Below, piece after piece: positions 47,076 to 58,261 of a stretch of 64,000 nucleotides of DNA. Source of the DNA: Molossus alvarezi (Eukaryota > Chordata > Mammalia > Chiroptera > Molossidae); NCBI GenBank assembly GCA_037176705.1, contig CM073890.1, positions 96,462,591-96,526,590 of the forward strand. The letters run 5' to 3'. The notes under the pieces are model-generated. The model worked only from the letters and a program-made list of their open reading frames with translations. It was not told the DNA's origin and made no database searches. The position numbers and the translations under genes are program-made. How positions within the stretch are numbered: position 1 is the first letter of the stretch; the number at the start of each line of letters is the position of its first letter.

Positions 47076-47839
47076 GAAGACTTAGTGTCACATGACCCAA
47101 GTTACAGCAAGGCCCTCTCGTTGAACCTTTGAGATACCTTTGATGGGAGGGAGGGAGAAACTCTCTGGCTACCACACTGGAGCCAGGGAGAAGGAATGAG
47201 TTTTGATTATTAGAATCTGGGGTGAAATTCAGTATTACTGGCCTTCAGCCTTTTAAAAGCTACCCATAGTTTGATTTCATCTTAAATTAAATTATAGAAC
47301 ATTTTCCTTGTACATTCATTGATATGACACATTTGTTTCTTGGATATTTTTAATGGAAACTCCCCAATAGCAAACTTCTATTGCTATTTTTCCTAATCTT
47401 GGTCTCTGAAGATCTATTTAAACAGAAAAACAGTAGAAGAGAACCTTAATATGACCATGGATCATATCTGAACAGTGTCCCAGGAGAGTCCTATGCATTT
47501 TCTAATCAACCCTCCATGACCATGTTTTGATAACCTCTCTTAAGAGTATCAGGAGTCTTTCCTTTCTTTTTGCTTTTTCACATTCATGGCAAGCTTATCT
47601 CTCCACTACTCACTAATCTGTCTATCAGATAATAAACTCGAGTGGAAGCCTTTTTGATTTACACTGGTGAGGTGCGAGGAGATTTTGGAATAGTTGCGTT
47701 ACTTCTTGCTTAACGGTGATGCTATTTACATTTAGAATATGCATACAATATAACTGTAAATTTAGAAAGGTTTTAAGATTTAAAAAAATTACTAATAGAT
47801 GCACTAATAACTTTTAACATTTCCAGACTGCAGCTGGAT
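47076..47839. other. Unique sequence
   Basis: No gene or repeat recognised. Confidence 0.4.
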
Positions 47840-48070
47840 AGAGAGTGGTTGGATACATGGGTTTGGAGCCTGACGCACCACCACTTACCAGTCGTACGAC
47901 CTGGAGAGAGCTTCTGAACCTTAGTGGACCTCAGCTTCTGTCTTTAAAGAAGAGGGATAATAATAATGCTGCTTCATAGAGTTGATGCGAGGATTTAAAT
48001 GAGTTAACGTATTGGAAGCTCTTAGAACAGTGTCTGGCGTGTGTTAACTTCTTTAGTGTTATTAGTATAA
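47840..48070 (+). mobile_element. MIR element
   Basis: GGGTTTGGAGCCTGACGCAC, CACTTACCAGTCGTACGACC, GAGGGATAATAATAATGCTG and AGAACAGTGTCTGGCGTGTG follow the MIR order. Confidence 0.82.
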
Positions 48071-48341
48071 GTTTATCCTTATAAATCCCTTTTAGACATG
48101 CAAATGACTAACTTCACAGATCTTATTTTATAATTGGAGAGAGACAGAGAAATCACTAGTACGTAAAAATCAAAGCTAATCTACTGTAGCTTTGCATCGT
48201 AGAATCTGGTGCCATAAGAAAGGCATGACTGTACATCTCTCTAACAGTGTGAAGAGCATGAACAGCACATGTGTGGAAAAGGTCTGGTGAGGTTGGTGGA
48301 GAAAATTCAGAGTTGATCAGAGGTTAGAAAAGAGTTTATCA

Positions 48342-48500
48342 TGCCCTGGCTGGTTTGGCTCAGCGGTTAGAGCGTTGGCCTGCGGTCCAGAGAGACCCTG
48401 GTTCAGTTCCTGCTAAGGGCATGTACTTTGGTTGCAGTTTGTCCCCGGCTCTGGTTGGGTCGTGTGGGCGGCAGCCAGTCGATGTGTCCCTTTCATGTCG

Positions 48501-48543
<43 letters not shown>

Positions 48544-48613
48544 TCCCTCCTGCTCTGTCTGAATAAAAAATGGAAAAATATCCTCGGTGAGGATAAAAAA
48601 AAAAAAAAGAAAC
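48342..48613 (+). mobile_element. Young full-length VES-related SINE (type B)
   Basis: Plus-strand copy with head GCCCTGGCTGGTTTGGCTCA, GTTTGTCCCCGGCTCTGGTT, a clean (CT)n tract at about 48,505-48,539, tail AAAAAATGGAAAAATATCC and poly-A. A perfect 15 bp target-site duplication, GAAAAGAGTTTATCA, lies at 48,327-48,341 and 48,614-48,628. Confidence 0.97.
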
Positions 48614-48687
48614 GAAAAGAGTTTATCACAATTATCTGAGAGATTTTGTGACATGCAACTCCTTCCTTGATAGTCTGATGGGAAAGA

Positions 48688-48845
48688 GCAGGGGTTCCAA
48701 GGCTGGGTCCCCAGATCAGCAGCGTCAGCATCACCCAGTGAACTAGCTAAGAATGCAGATTCTCAGGCCCACCCCAGACTTACTGAATCAGGAACTCTGG
48801 GAGGAGACCCATCTATCTGTGTTTTTCCAAGCCCTCCACACTACG
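48688..48845 (+). mobile_element. MER20 (hAT-Charlie DNA transposon)
   Basis: TCCCCAGATCAGCAGCGTCA, CAGATTCTCAGGCCCACCCC, ACTGAATCAGGAACTCTGGG and CCAAGCCCTCCACACTACG match the MER20 order closely. It has been reported elsewhere as a source of regulatory sites in endometrial cells; nothing here shows such use. Confidence 0.85.
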
Positions 48846-49295
48846 TTCCCGAACACCGGAATGTAGAGATCTCATGAAGGTTGAAAAAATCTCCCTCTGT
48901 GATTCTAATTATGACATATATTCATTCACATTGACTATCCCAAAAGGTTAAGATCCGCTGCCTAGATGAAAATCAACTGGAATTCAAGAAAAACAAAATA
49001 AACTTTGGAAAAAAATTTATCAGGGAGACAAATTTTAAAATGTATTTATTTATGACAAAAAGCCCTTGTCTTGATAAGTTAAATTTGAATTTAAGATCAC
49101 CCAACTCTACCTTAAAAGTAACTAAAATGGTTGAAAAATCCATTGCTGTTATCTGAAGAGCTTTTGTGTCTCTCATTCCACTTTTTGATATGAAGTAAAA
49201 ATTACTTGTGTTTCTTCTGGCCCCACAACTCGCCTTCAAGCTATGGAGCATTTCGTGAGCATCTTTATATTCTTGATGCTGACTGGATGTAAGTA
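48846..49295. other. Unique sequence
   Basis: No gene or repeat recognised. Confidence 0.4.
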
Positions 49296-49305
49296 CTGAA
49301 AAATG

Positions 49306-49544
49306 CTGGGTTTTGTTGTTGTTGTTGTTTTAAAAAAATTTTTTCTTTATTGATTTTAGAGAGAGAGGAAGGGGAGGGAGAGAGAGAGTTAGAAACATCA
49401 ATGACAGAGAATGATTGGCCGCCTCCTGCATGCCCCCCACTGGGGATCGGGCCCACAACCTGGGCATGTGTCCTGACCGGGAATCGAACTGGTGACCTCT
49501 TGGTGCATGGATCGACGCTCAACCACTGAACCACACTGGCCAGG
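49306..49544 (-). mobile_element. VES-type SINE (type A)
   Basis: Minus-strand copy with tail TTTTCTTTATTGATTTTAGA, body CCTCCTGCATGCCCCCCACT, CCGGGAATCGAACTGGTGAC, and a head ending CCACACTGGCCAGG. A 10 bp duplication, CTGAAAAATG, lies at 49,296-49,305 and 49,545-49,554. A (GTT)n run at about 49,312-49,330 sits at the tail. Confidence 0.93.
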
Positions 49545-49565
49545 CTGAAAAATGTTTTTCAAAGT

Positions 49566-49590
49566 AACTAATTAATTAGTTAATTAATTA
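49566..49590. other. TAATTA palindrome cluster
   Basis: AACTAATTAATTAGTT (49,566-49,581) is a perfect 16 bp palindrome and is followed by AATTAATTA. Overlapping TAATTA cores are the preferred site of many homeodomain proteins; binding is not shown. Confidence 0.8.
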
Positions 49591-51814
49591 AGCCAGATGT
49601 TTGTTACTTAGGAAAAAATAGTTACTGAATTAATAAAGAGACGATAGAACTAACACTTTACTTTTCACACACAATTTAAAAATTTTATAAATCTGCAAAA
49701 GGATTTTTTTTAGCAGACATGTTCTTTAGAAATAAGTAATAAAAAAGAGTCTGAGTAAAGTGATATTATCAGATTTTCAGTTTTAAAGAGACAGTTGAAA
49801 TTAACTGCTTTCCAAGTATATGACATGATTCTTAGCAGAATGTATTTATATTGCCATGATGTGACATAGTATTCATGTGGGTAATACATATTTCAGCTTC
49901 AACCAGGAGCTAAGAAATTAAACAATATTCCCTCTAATTGAAAGGAAATTTCATTGTTTCCGTGGGTGGATGTGAAGAATAATTTTAAAGGCTAGGAGAA
50001 CGAGAGCACTGGGGACAAACAACGTCAGACTAACTTGAGTCACTGGGCTAGAATCCTGGAGAAATGCCTTGCAAGGAGAAGATGGGCACTAGCACGCGTG
50101 GGCTCTCCGAAGGGCACAGCTGAGTGCCAGATGGTGACAGCTTGGGGGAAAGTGGGCTGTCAGCATCGAGAACATTCAGCTTGAGTACAGATGTTCTTCG
50201 TAGGCTGGGACAGAGGGAGCCCTAGCCTGAACAGAGATAGAAACTTGGTTAAGGAATTTTTTAGAACAATTCACCTAAATAATGGGAGATATAAAAAAAA
50301 TGTTTTGTAATATTTACTCTATCGGCTAGCAGCTATAAAATATAGGAAACCGTGTCTGAAATCTTTGAAGTCATACATCTGAAATTTCTGGTAAATGGAG
50401 TTAGGAAAATGTTGCTTTAATCAGATGACTAGAATGTCACTGAGTGTCTTGGGAATATTACAGGTTAAAAAAGAAAAGAAAACAGATCTCTATGCTGTAT
50501 CCCAGCACTACTGGTTCAGGCCTATAAGTCTGCCAATGGGCTGGCTCTTCATGCCCCAGCCAGCAATACAGTCACTTTGAGGAACAAGTACCCTTGGTGC
50601 AATGTCTGTTTCCAGAGTCAATGGTATCCCTCAAGTAGGTGCTGCATGTTTAACCCTGCTCCTGTCCTTAAACCTTGCTCTTCACAGAGACTGAGAAATG
50701 TACTGCTCAGGCTAAAGTGTGCTGAGGAAAGAAAGGGGGATGAGAGGAAGGGGATAGAGAGCAAGTAGCAGGGTAGTGGTCATTGAGTCACAGGCATATA
50801 AAGGTAGAAAATCCTATGAAAATCCAGTCTGGTTTGTTTGGCTCAAAGCACCATTTGAATGATGATCTCTTTAGAAGGTTAAATTAGTAGAAATCTGCAG
50901 CCTAAAATGGTTATCAATTCCATTATGATGTATAAATGCGGGTGTCAGCTTTAACTAAATTGCATGGCAGAGCAATGTGTATGCTGTCCAGACTACCCCA
51001 AGGGCATGACACACCCAGCTGAGCTTGCAAAAAGACAGTGGTTTCAATCTGCTCTTGAGGTAGCTTCAGGGATCTGGTCTTTGTAATTCCATGGCAATTG
51101 GTAAAATGGCTTCATTCTTTGGACCAGCCTTGAAAGTGCTATCTGCTTAGCTTCAGAGGGGTATGGTATTGGTGGGAGTAGGGGGCGTGCCTTTCAGATA
51201 GCAATGCCGCCCTTCCTTTCTGTGATGCCTGAGGATGGTGAGAACAAAATTTGCTTGCCTAAAAGCGAGTTATGTTCATGTGCTCCTTGTTTTTGAACAA
51301 CACCTCTAGGTAAAGAGCCTTATACAGATCTATGATTTTGTTGACTCCTGGTCATCAATAAAAAAAAATTGGGGAGCTAGTATAGATGAGAAAATTGAGG
51401 CCAAGCTTCTGGTTCATGATAGACTTCTGCAATCATCATGTCTCCCACAGTGAGCCATTCCCAGGACTTTGGAGTTCACGGGGTGTGCAGGGTTTTGACT
51501 TTACTTCTCCATTAACCTCACTTTTGGTCCCGAACAGGTGTAAAACCAGTCTCCTCGTTCTTGGAAGTGGGAGTAGGGCCATTCCTACCCAACCCACAGA
51601 CACTGAGATTCGGGGAAGGAAATCAAGTCTCTACTCCAAGGAAGGGTGCTAAGTAAACACAGCAGGTACAGGTGTTACCTGAAGTCCTCCAACGCAATCT
51701 TGGATTTAGAAGCCTTTTAAAATCATACTCTTTACCTTTGTATGCTTAAGCTTTCAAATCCCTTTCCTATATGATTGCCTATGTTTAACCTCACTGTTAG
51801 CACTCTGCTTGAAG
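49591..51814. other. Unique sequence, no gene seen
   Basis: 2.2 kb with no recognised repeat. Frames of 60-90 codons (50,395-50,768; 51,386-51,652) have no family resemblance. Confidence 0.45.
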
Positions 51815-52055
51815 ATGCGGTATAGAGCACGGATGAGGAGCACAGATGCTGTGGCCAGTGCTCAAGGTGGCTAGGCTGTCTGATCTTTGGTGACTTATTT
51901 AGCCTATCTGTACCACAGTTCTATCATATGTAAAATAAGGGTTACATGAGCAACATCTTGATAGGTTTGTTTTGAGGATTGTATAATTAATACACATAAA
52001 ACACATGATGGGACCCTGTTCATACTAAACTATCATGAAGTGCCAGCTATTACGA
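51815..52055 (+). mobile_element. MIR element, diverged
   Basis: GCGGTATAGAGCACGGATGA, TTTAGCCTATCTGTACCACA, TAAAATAAGGGTTACATGAG and TTTTGAGGATTGTATAATTA follow the MIR order. The next 100 bases (CTCAAGGTCACAAGACCAGC) also look MIR-related. Confidence 0.65.
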
Positions 52056-53684
52056 GGAAGCTGGGGCTCTGAGAGGTGAAGTGATTCAGAAAGGTTCGAT
52101 TCCACCAAAATCTCAAGGTCACAAGACCAGCAAGTGATGGTGTCACGACTCAAATGCTAGTTTAGTTATTTCAGTTTGAGTACTCATTGTTAATAATGAA
52201 ACATTGTGTGAATATTTAAATATACACACGGAGAGAGAGGGAGGAGAGGAGGAAGCGGCCCATCGCATTGTACAAAATTATAATGTATCTTACTGGGTTA
52301 TAATTATGTATTTAGATTTTCGACTATGAAATAAGCTTTTGGAAGACAGGGACCATGCTTTTATTCTTCTCCTTTTTCTTGTTTTCATTTTACTGGAGCT
52401 AGGGACAGAAAGTGCCTGATGATATGTGTAGATGTTATGGAATGAAAGAATGGAAGAATAATTGAAGAAATGAAAATATGATGAATGAATGTATGCATGA
52501 ACAGGTATGATTAGCTATTAAAGAAGTAGTCTAAACCTCATAAATTAAAGCACATAGTTTGGAGAGGTAGGTGTAATAATAAACCCCAAACTATGTCACC
52601 ATGCTACTACAGGAGAAGCACTTGATAGAAGAAATGTCTACCTTCAGCACAGTCTCAAGAGGTGTTCTAGGAGCACTTATTCTTAGAAAAAGATTGTGAA
52701 GGGTACTAGATGTGAAGGTGCCTTATGACATTGGAATTCTGAGTTTCGTTTGCATAGTTCCCCCACTGCCTTTGTCCCGTAGTCTTAAAGGCCCCTTTCT
52801 CTGTTAACATTTTTGTTTTTATTTAGAATCGTCAGTGGGAGAATGAAGAACTATGAAAGCTAGGCTGTAGCAAACATCTAACTTTGTATCCAGTTTTGTG
52901 ACTCCCAGATTTCTGTTCCTCCTGCTCACAGACAATAAACGGTTTTATAATCCAACCCACCCTCTTCTGCAACTTCTAAATAGAACCACTATTTCTTATC
53001 TTTCCATGGTTGGCTAGTCGATGGGCTAGTCACCAGCAGTAAATAAAGATTTCAACTCTATGTAAATGAACACACTAAATAAAAAAGTCTGTTTTCACCC
53101 TGTGAAATTCTCTAAGCCATGCATCCCCTTAATCCATTCTTGGCCGAAATCATACCCTATTCGAAACAGCATTTCAATACCAAAGAGATGGCAAGGAGCC
53201 CTGCAGCATCTCACTTGCTATGTATGGTACTACGATTTGTAGAGCCGCTTGATTTCTCCTAATTTTAGGTTTCCGAATTAATTTAGTTCTCCTCATAAAA
53301 CCATGATAATTAGATTTCTGCAGCGATTTGCCCCAGAGATGCACAGTACATGCCCCCCCTTCTCTCCTGCCCCAGCTCCTCTGGGGCTTGATTCTTACCC
53401 TCATCCTCAGCACTGAGCACTTGAGAACATCATATTTTTAGTTAATATCAGGACTTTTATTTTCACTTTTATATTCCAATATCTTAGCCTACATGATACA
53501 TTTGCAAAATTCATGGTAAAGAGTATGTGACTGAATATGTTTTCTGCTAAATTTTAAACGTTGGGTCAAAGTATGCTGCCTTCTGAAACTCTTCCAAAAA
53601 ATCCTTCTCAATCTCCCTTCAAAGCTCATTAGTACTTTTCAAACTCTTCCAAAAAATCCAAGAGGAAGGAACACTCTGAGACTC
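52056..53684. other. Mostly unique sequence
   Basis: 52,330-52,500 has hints of an L2 3' end (TGGAAGACAGGGACCATGCT, ATGAATGAATG). A GA-rich run occurs near 52,231-52,255. Nothing else recognised. Confidence 0.4.
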
Positions 53685-54395
53685 ATTTTACAGTAATATA
53701 TTTATACATTAGCAATAAATTGTCTGAAAAAAGAAGTAAAAATATCAATCCTTGCCCTGGCCTGTTTGGCTCAGCTGTTAGAGCATCGGCCTGCGGTCCA
53801 GAGAGACCTGGGTTTGGGTCCTGCTAAGGGCACGTACCTCGGTTGCAGTTTGTCCCCGGCCCTGGTTGGTCGTGTGGGTGGCAACCACTTGATGTGTCCC
53901 TTTCAGGTCAATGTTTCTCTCTCTCTTTCTCTTCCTCTTTCTCCCTCCCACTCTATCTGAACAAAAAATGGAAAAATGTCCTCGGGTGAGGATAAAAAAA
54001 AAAAAAAAAAAGATATCAATGCCACTTATAACAGCATCAAAAAATAATACAATTTAAATTTAACCAAGGAGGTGAAAGATTTTTATTTTGCAAACTATAT
54101 GACATTGATGAAAGAGATTGAAATAGACACAAATAAATCCCGAATTCATGAGTTGGAAGAATTAATATTGTTAAAATTCCAATACTGATTAAAGTCATCT
54201 TTAGATTCACTGAAATCTCTATCAAGATTCCAATGGCAATTTTTTATTTTTTTTACAGAAATAAGAAAAAACAAAACAAAAAACCACTCCTAAGATTTAT
54301 ATGTAACCACAAAAGACCCCAAATTGCTAAAGAAATCCCCATGAGAAAAGAGCAAAGCTGGAGGCATGGCGCTTCGTGTTTCCAAGCAATGCGGA
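53685..54395 (+). mobile_element. Old L1 ORF2 fragment split by a SINE
   Basis: Left part 53,685-53,753 (TACATTAGCAATAAATTGTC) and right part 54,011-54,395 (TTAACCAAGGAGGTGAAAGA, GAAGAATTAATATTGTTAAA, ACCACAAAAGACCCCAAATT, AGCTGGAGGCATGGCGCTTC) together form one stretch of the ORF2 region after the reverse-transcriptase core, comparable with 63,680-63,990 in the young L1. The reading frame is destroyed. The SINE at 53,754 inserted later. Confidence 0.85.
53754..54010 (+). mobile_element. VES-related SINE (type B) nested in L1
   Basis: Plus-strand copy: head GCCCTGGCCTGTTTGGCTCA, CCTCGGTTGCAGTTTGTCCC, tail AACAAAAAATGGAAAAATGT and poly-A. ATATCAAT flanks it on both sides (53,742-53,749 and 54,013-54,020), the visible part of the target-site duplication. 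Confidence 0.95.
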
Positions 54396-54707
54396 TACGC
54401 GTGCGGGGGGAGGGGAGTAGGGTGAGTCGTGCCAGGGAGCCTGGGCAAGGTAAGAGCAAAGAGCAGGAAGGGTGGTTGTGGAACATTGAGGACAAATTGC
54501 CCTTTTTCAGTTTCTTAAACTACAAAACAGGAGAAAAGCACTGACCGTATACAGTTTTCTGAAGACATGTCAGCTAATGGTTGATAATGTGCTTAGAAAA
54601 GAATGCAAGCCAAATAAAAGCTATCAGTTATCTAAATGAGAACATCGGACACCCCAGGGATATGCTCTTCTGACTTTCATTACCCCATAGTGAATAGAGC
54701 TGTTAGG

Positions 54708-54710
<3 letters not shown>
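54396..54710. other. Unique sequence
   Basis: No gene or repeat recognised beyond the end of the L1 fragment. Confidence 0.4.

Positions 54711-54747
<37 letters not shown>
54711..54747. repeat. (AC)18 microsatellite
   Basis: A perfect AC run of about 37 bases. Confidence 0.95.
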
Positions 54748-54750
<3 letters not shown>

Positions 54751-56439
54751 CTTATGCTGTTATATAATACCTTTCATATAGAGCCCGTTAAGCTACCAAG
54801 TCATCATGGCAGGTAAAATAACATTTTAATTTTTTTTAGAAAAACCAGAAGTTGTTTCTCCTTCTTAGATTTATATTTTTGATGAAATGCCATTATATTT
54901 TTCAGTCCTTCCAACATGGCTTGTGGAAGGTAATGGCAGGTTGCGATTTTAAATCCACTTAGCTTTCTTTTCTCCGAATAATCCGATTTGAAAGGCTCCT
55001 CTCCACTCTTTCATCTCATTATTAAGAGTAACTTCAGTTTGGTCTGAGACGTAGAGAAGGGAATTTCAAAAGTGGATCTGTCTTTATTAAGAAAAAGTAG
55101 ACTTAACCTATCTGAATTATATCATATTAGTGGATTGTTTATTACATTTTATAACTTAATTTATAGTGTGAAATACAGGGAGAGATTAGTTAAATTATTT
55201 GGTCAGGATCTCAGGTCTTCCCAGAATTCTATTTTGCCTTATCTTTTGAAAATATTTATCATTTTGAAAGTTGCCAATTTTATTGAAGTATTAAATTTGG
55301 AACTGATATTTTTAAAGTTTACAAGCTATGATGTGTTTATTTTCAATAGGTATTAAAGAACACCATTTCTCATAGGAAAGACATTTTTTCCATTTCAAAG
55401 GAAATGTCAAAAAGAAAAGAAATAATTATTTTTGAGGTGAATTAGGTGATAACAATAGGTTCATGTGGTTAACACACCTTTGAAATATACCATAGAGAGC
55501 AACCCTGCCTTGCTTTCTCCTACCTCAATGTTTCGACGTTTCTCATGTCAACACATTTTAACTATTTCCTCCAAAAGTCTCCAACGGAGTTCATCCAGTA
55601 TTTCAGCGAGTTAGGAAGGGGCATGCCTTTCTCTTGTCGAAGAAAGCAACTCTGGTGTCCAGAGATTAGGCGGCTTGCCAAGTTCACCAAGTCAAGCAGA
55701 GGAAAAACTAAAGGTTTCCTGCGTTCCAGAGGTTACCAGAATGGGATGAGGTCTAATCACCAGGTGTTCCTTGAGCAGAAGGGTAGGAACAATCCTTCAA
55801 GAGCAAGGACCCTGCAACCCTTTTCACAGGACAGCTAAAGCTGAGGGAGATGTTTGGATGAAACAATGAGACCACCGGTGGGAAAATGGCCTGAGTTACT
55901 TCCCGAGTGGGTGTCGCCCAGGGCAGCGGCTGTGCCTCTCAGTGCTGTGTGCAAAGCTTCAGTGGCAGAGAAACAGAGCTGTCTGCTGCCCTCCCTCTCC
56001 TTAGAGGACTGAAGACTGACACACCGGAACATCTCCCCAGGCTCCTCTCCTTTCAGGGCAGTGGTGCTCCAGGGTGCACTCGAGTCCCTCTAGGTGGCTC
56101 TGGAGAAGCAGAGAAGGGGGGGGGGGGCTCCATTTCCCAGCAAGTGCTCCTCAAGGCAGTGCCAGCCGCCTGGCCCTGGAACGCAGTGAGTCCGAGTGGC
56201 CTCTGGGTCACTCTCTCTCCTGAAACAGGGTAAGAGACAGCCTGGGGCAGGAAGAATAGAGGAGAATGAGGGGGCAGGAACAGTGCTGAAGAGGACAGAC
56301 AATGGGAGCACAGTGCTTGTGTAGACAGCCCCCTTTCCCACCTTGGAAACTGCATATCTAAATAAAATGCAATCCGAGGAGGTTCGTTTGACCACACCTG
56401 GTATTCCAAGATTACAGAGCTGATTTAGGAGATATGCGT
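54748..56439. other. Unique sequence, no gene seen
   Basis: 55,540-56,240 holds frames of 95-118 codons on both strands, with a 12-base G run near 56,116-56,127. No domain, exon or repeat signature that I can support. Confidence 0.4.
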
Positions 56440-57030
56440 TGTCTTCCTAAGGTTGGCTGAAAAATGCAATTCTGATTATGCAAGTTTCATTCAGCGGCTT
56501 CCTGTTACCCCATTGTAAGACATTTTTCTATAGGAGGAAACCATCTGGAAAAAGTTTAAAACCATTAACAGGATTTATAAAGTCCATCTCCCTCCCTCCA
56601 GGATTTCTCTAATCAACTCTCTACCACCCCTGCCCCTCACTTCTTGCATACTCAAAAACACTCTCTACATTCTTTGGAGTTTCCCCAAACCACCATGCTC
56701 TGCTCTTACTTCCACCCTCCCTCCCTGGGGCTATCTTCCCTAACCTCTCCTTGTTTGCCTGCAAGTAGCAACCAGTTTATCTTGCAAGAATCAGCTCAAA
56801 GTTCACCTGCTGTGTCAAACCTAAACTGGCCACCCCAACCCCAACAACAATGAGTGTCTTACTTTACACTCTACATAACTGAATTGATTATATCTATTTG
56901 TTTACAAGTTTGTCCTGTTTGGTGAGACTAGGAGCACCCAGGATGGTGCCTGTGTCTTATTTTTTATTCTCTTGAAACGAACACTGTTGTCCCAGCACTT
57001 AAATATGTTTGTTGAGTGAATAATGATCAA
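56440..57030 (+). mobile_element. LINE-2 (L2) 3' portion
   Basis: About 590 bp with L2 landmarks in order: CAGCGGCTTCCTGTTACCCC, CTTTGGAGTTTCCCCAAACC, ATCAGCTCAAAGTTCACCTG, TATCTATTTGTTTACAAGTT, and the ending TATGTTTGTTGAGTGAATAA. It is the longest ancient LINE segment here. No intact coding frame remains. Confidence 0.8.
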
Positions 57031-58045
57031 AGTTCTCTGCTCTGTTCTATCCTGGATGGAAAAACACACAGTTACAGTTTTATAGGCCGTGAGGAACTCG
57101 GGAGAATGGAAAGGAAGGACCCTGGAAACTGAAAGTCAAACACCAATCCTGGTGGGACAAGTTCTCCGTGTGAGAAAATTCAGTGCAAAAATTCTTTCTG
57201 CTGATTATGATGGACTATATCTAATCAAGTTCTGACTGGAAGTGATGCAGTCCTTTTTTATTTTCTTTCTCCTCCTCCTCCCCCCCTCCTCTTTCTTCTT
57301 CTTCTTTTAATAGTTCCATCCTTAGATAAGTAAAATCCAGGGAATTTTAAAACAATCCTGTGGTCTGTGCTTTGTCCCTAGATATTCTGGTTACATTGGC
57401 CTAGAGCGGGGCCTGGATTTGAGATTTTCAGCCAGATGATTGTACTGTGCAACCAGGGCTGAGAACTATGCCTTAAGGCAATTTAGTCAGGAACAGGGCT
57501 TTATAGACGTTGTGTATTGACAACTACCAATTCTACAGGTAGGACCAACTTAAACTTAATGGGTAACATGTCCAAAAGCAAACATGGCCCATGTGCTAAA
57601 GTGAATGGAGATTCTGTTCTTTCAGTGACTCACACCAGAATCTTGCAGCTAAGGAGATAAAAATAGTAAATTGAATGGTGGGAGGAAAAAGCCAGCAAAG
57701 TGGGTTGAGAAGTGAGAGGGAAGTAAAGAAGGGGAAGACGTTGGCTGTAAAAGGAGAAGGAACATAGGGAGCTAGTCGTAAGTGGAATTAAAGACAAGTT
57801 TAACAAATTTTCAGAATATTGACTTTATTTAAAAGTGATGGGGGAGAAACAGTAAAAAAAAGTGCATTGAGCAAATTACCTATGTTTTCTGAGTCTCTTG
57901 GTTATTGTACATTTGTCAAGAGTGTGTAGGTGGTATGGCTGATGAAACAAAATTGATGAACTGGAGAGCTATTTAGAAGGTATATTTACAGAATTTGCAT
58001 CTGAATGTGGGGTGAGGTACACAGAGGAATCAAGAATGATATCCA
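57031..58045. other. Unique sequence with a possible repeat piece at its end
   Basis: CT-rich run at 57,277-57,305. 57,940-58,041 (GAAGGTATATTTACAGAATT, GAATGTGGGGTGAGGTACAC) may belong to the same unnamed old repeat as 40,170-40,720. No gene seen. Confidence 0.4.
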
Positions 58046-58173
58046 GCCCTGGCAGGTGTGGCTTGGTTAGCTGGGCATCATCCCATACACTGAAAGGTTG
58101 CTGGTTCAATTCCTGGTTGGAGCACATGCCATGGGGCGAGGGGGCATCTCATTGATGTTTTGCTCTCCCATCA

Positions 58174-58223
<50 letters not shown>

Positions 58224-58261
58224 TCCTCTCTCTCTAAAAATCAATAAAATTTTTTTAAAAA
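58046..58261 (+). mobile_element. VES SINE (older type) with long (TC)n
   Basis: Plus-strand copy with head GCCCTGGCAGGTGTGGCTTG, B-box-like GGTTCAATTCCTGGTTGGAG, a (TC)n run of about 25 units (58,178-58,220) and tail AAAAATCAATAAAATTTTTT. Confidence 0.9.
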
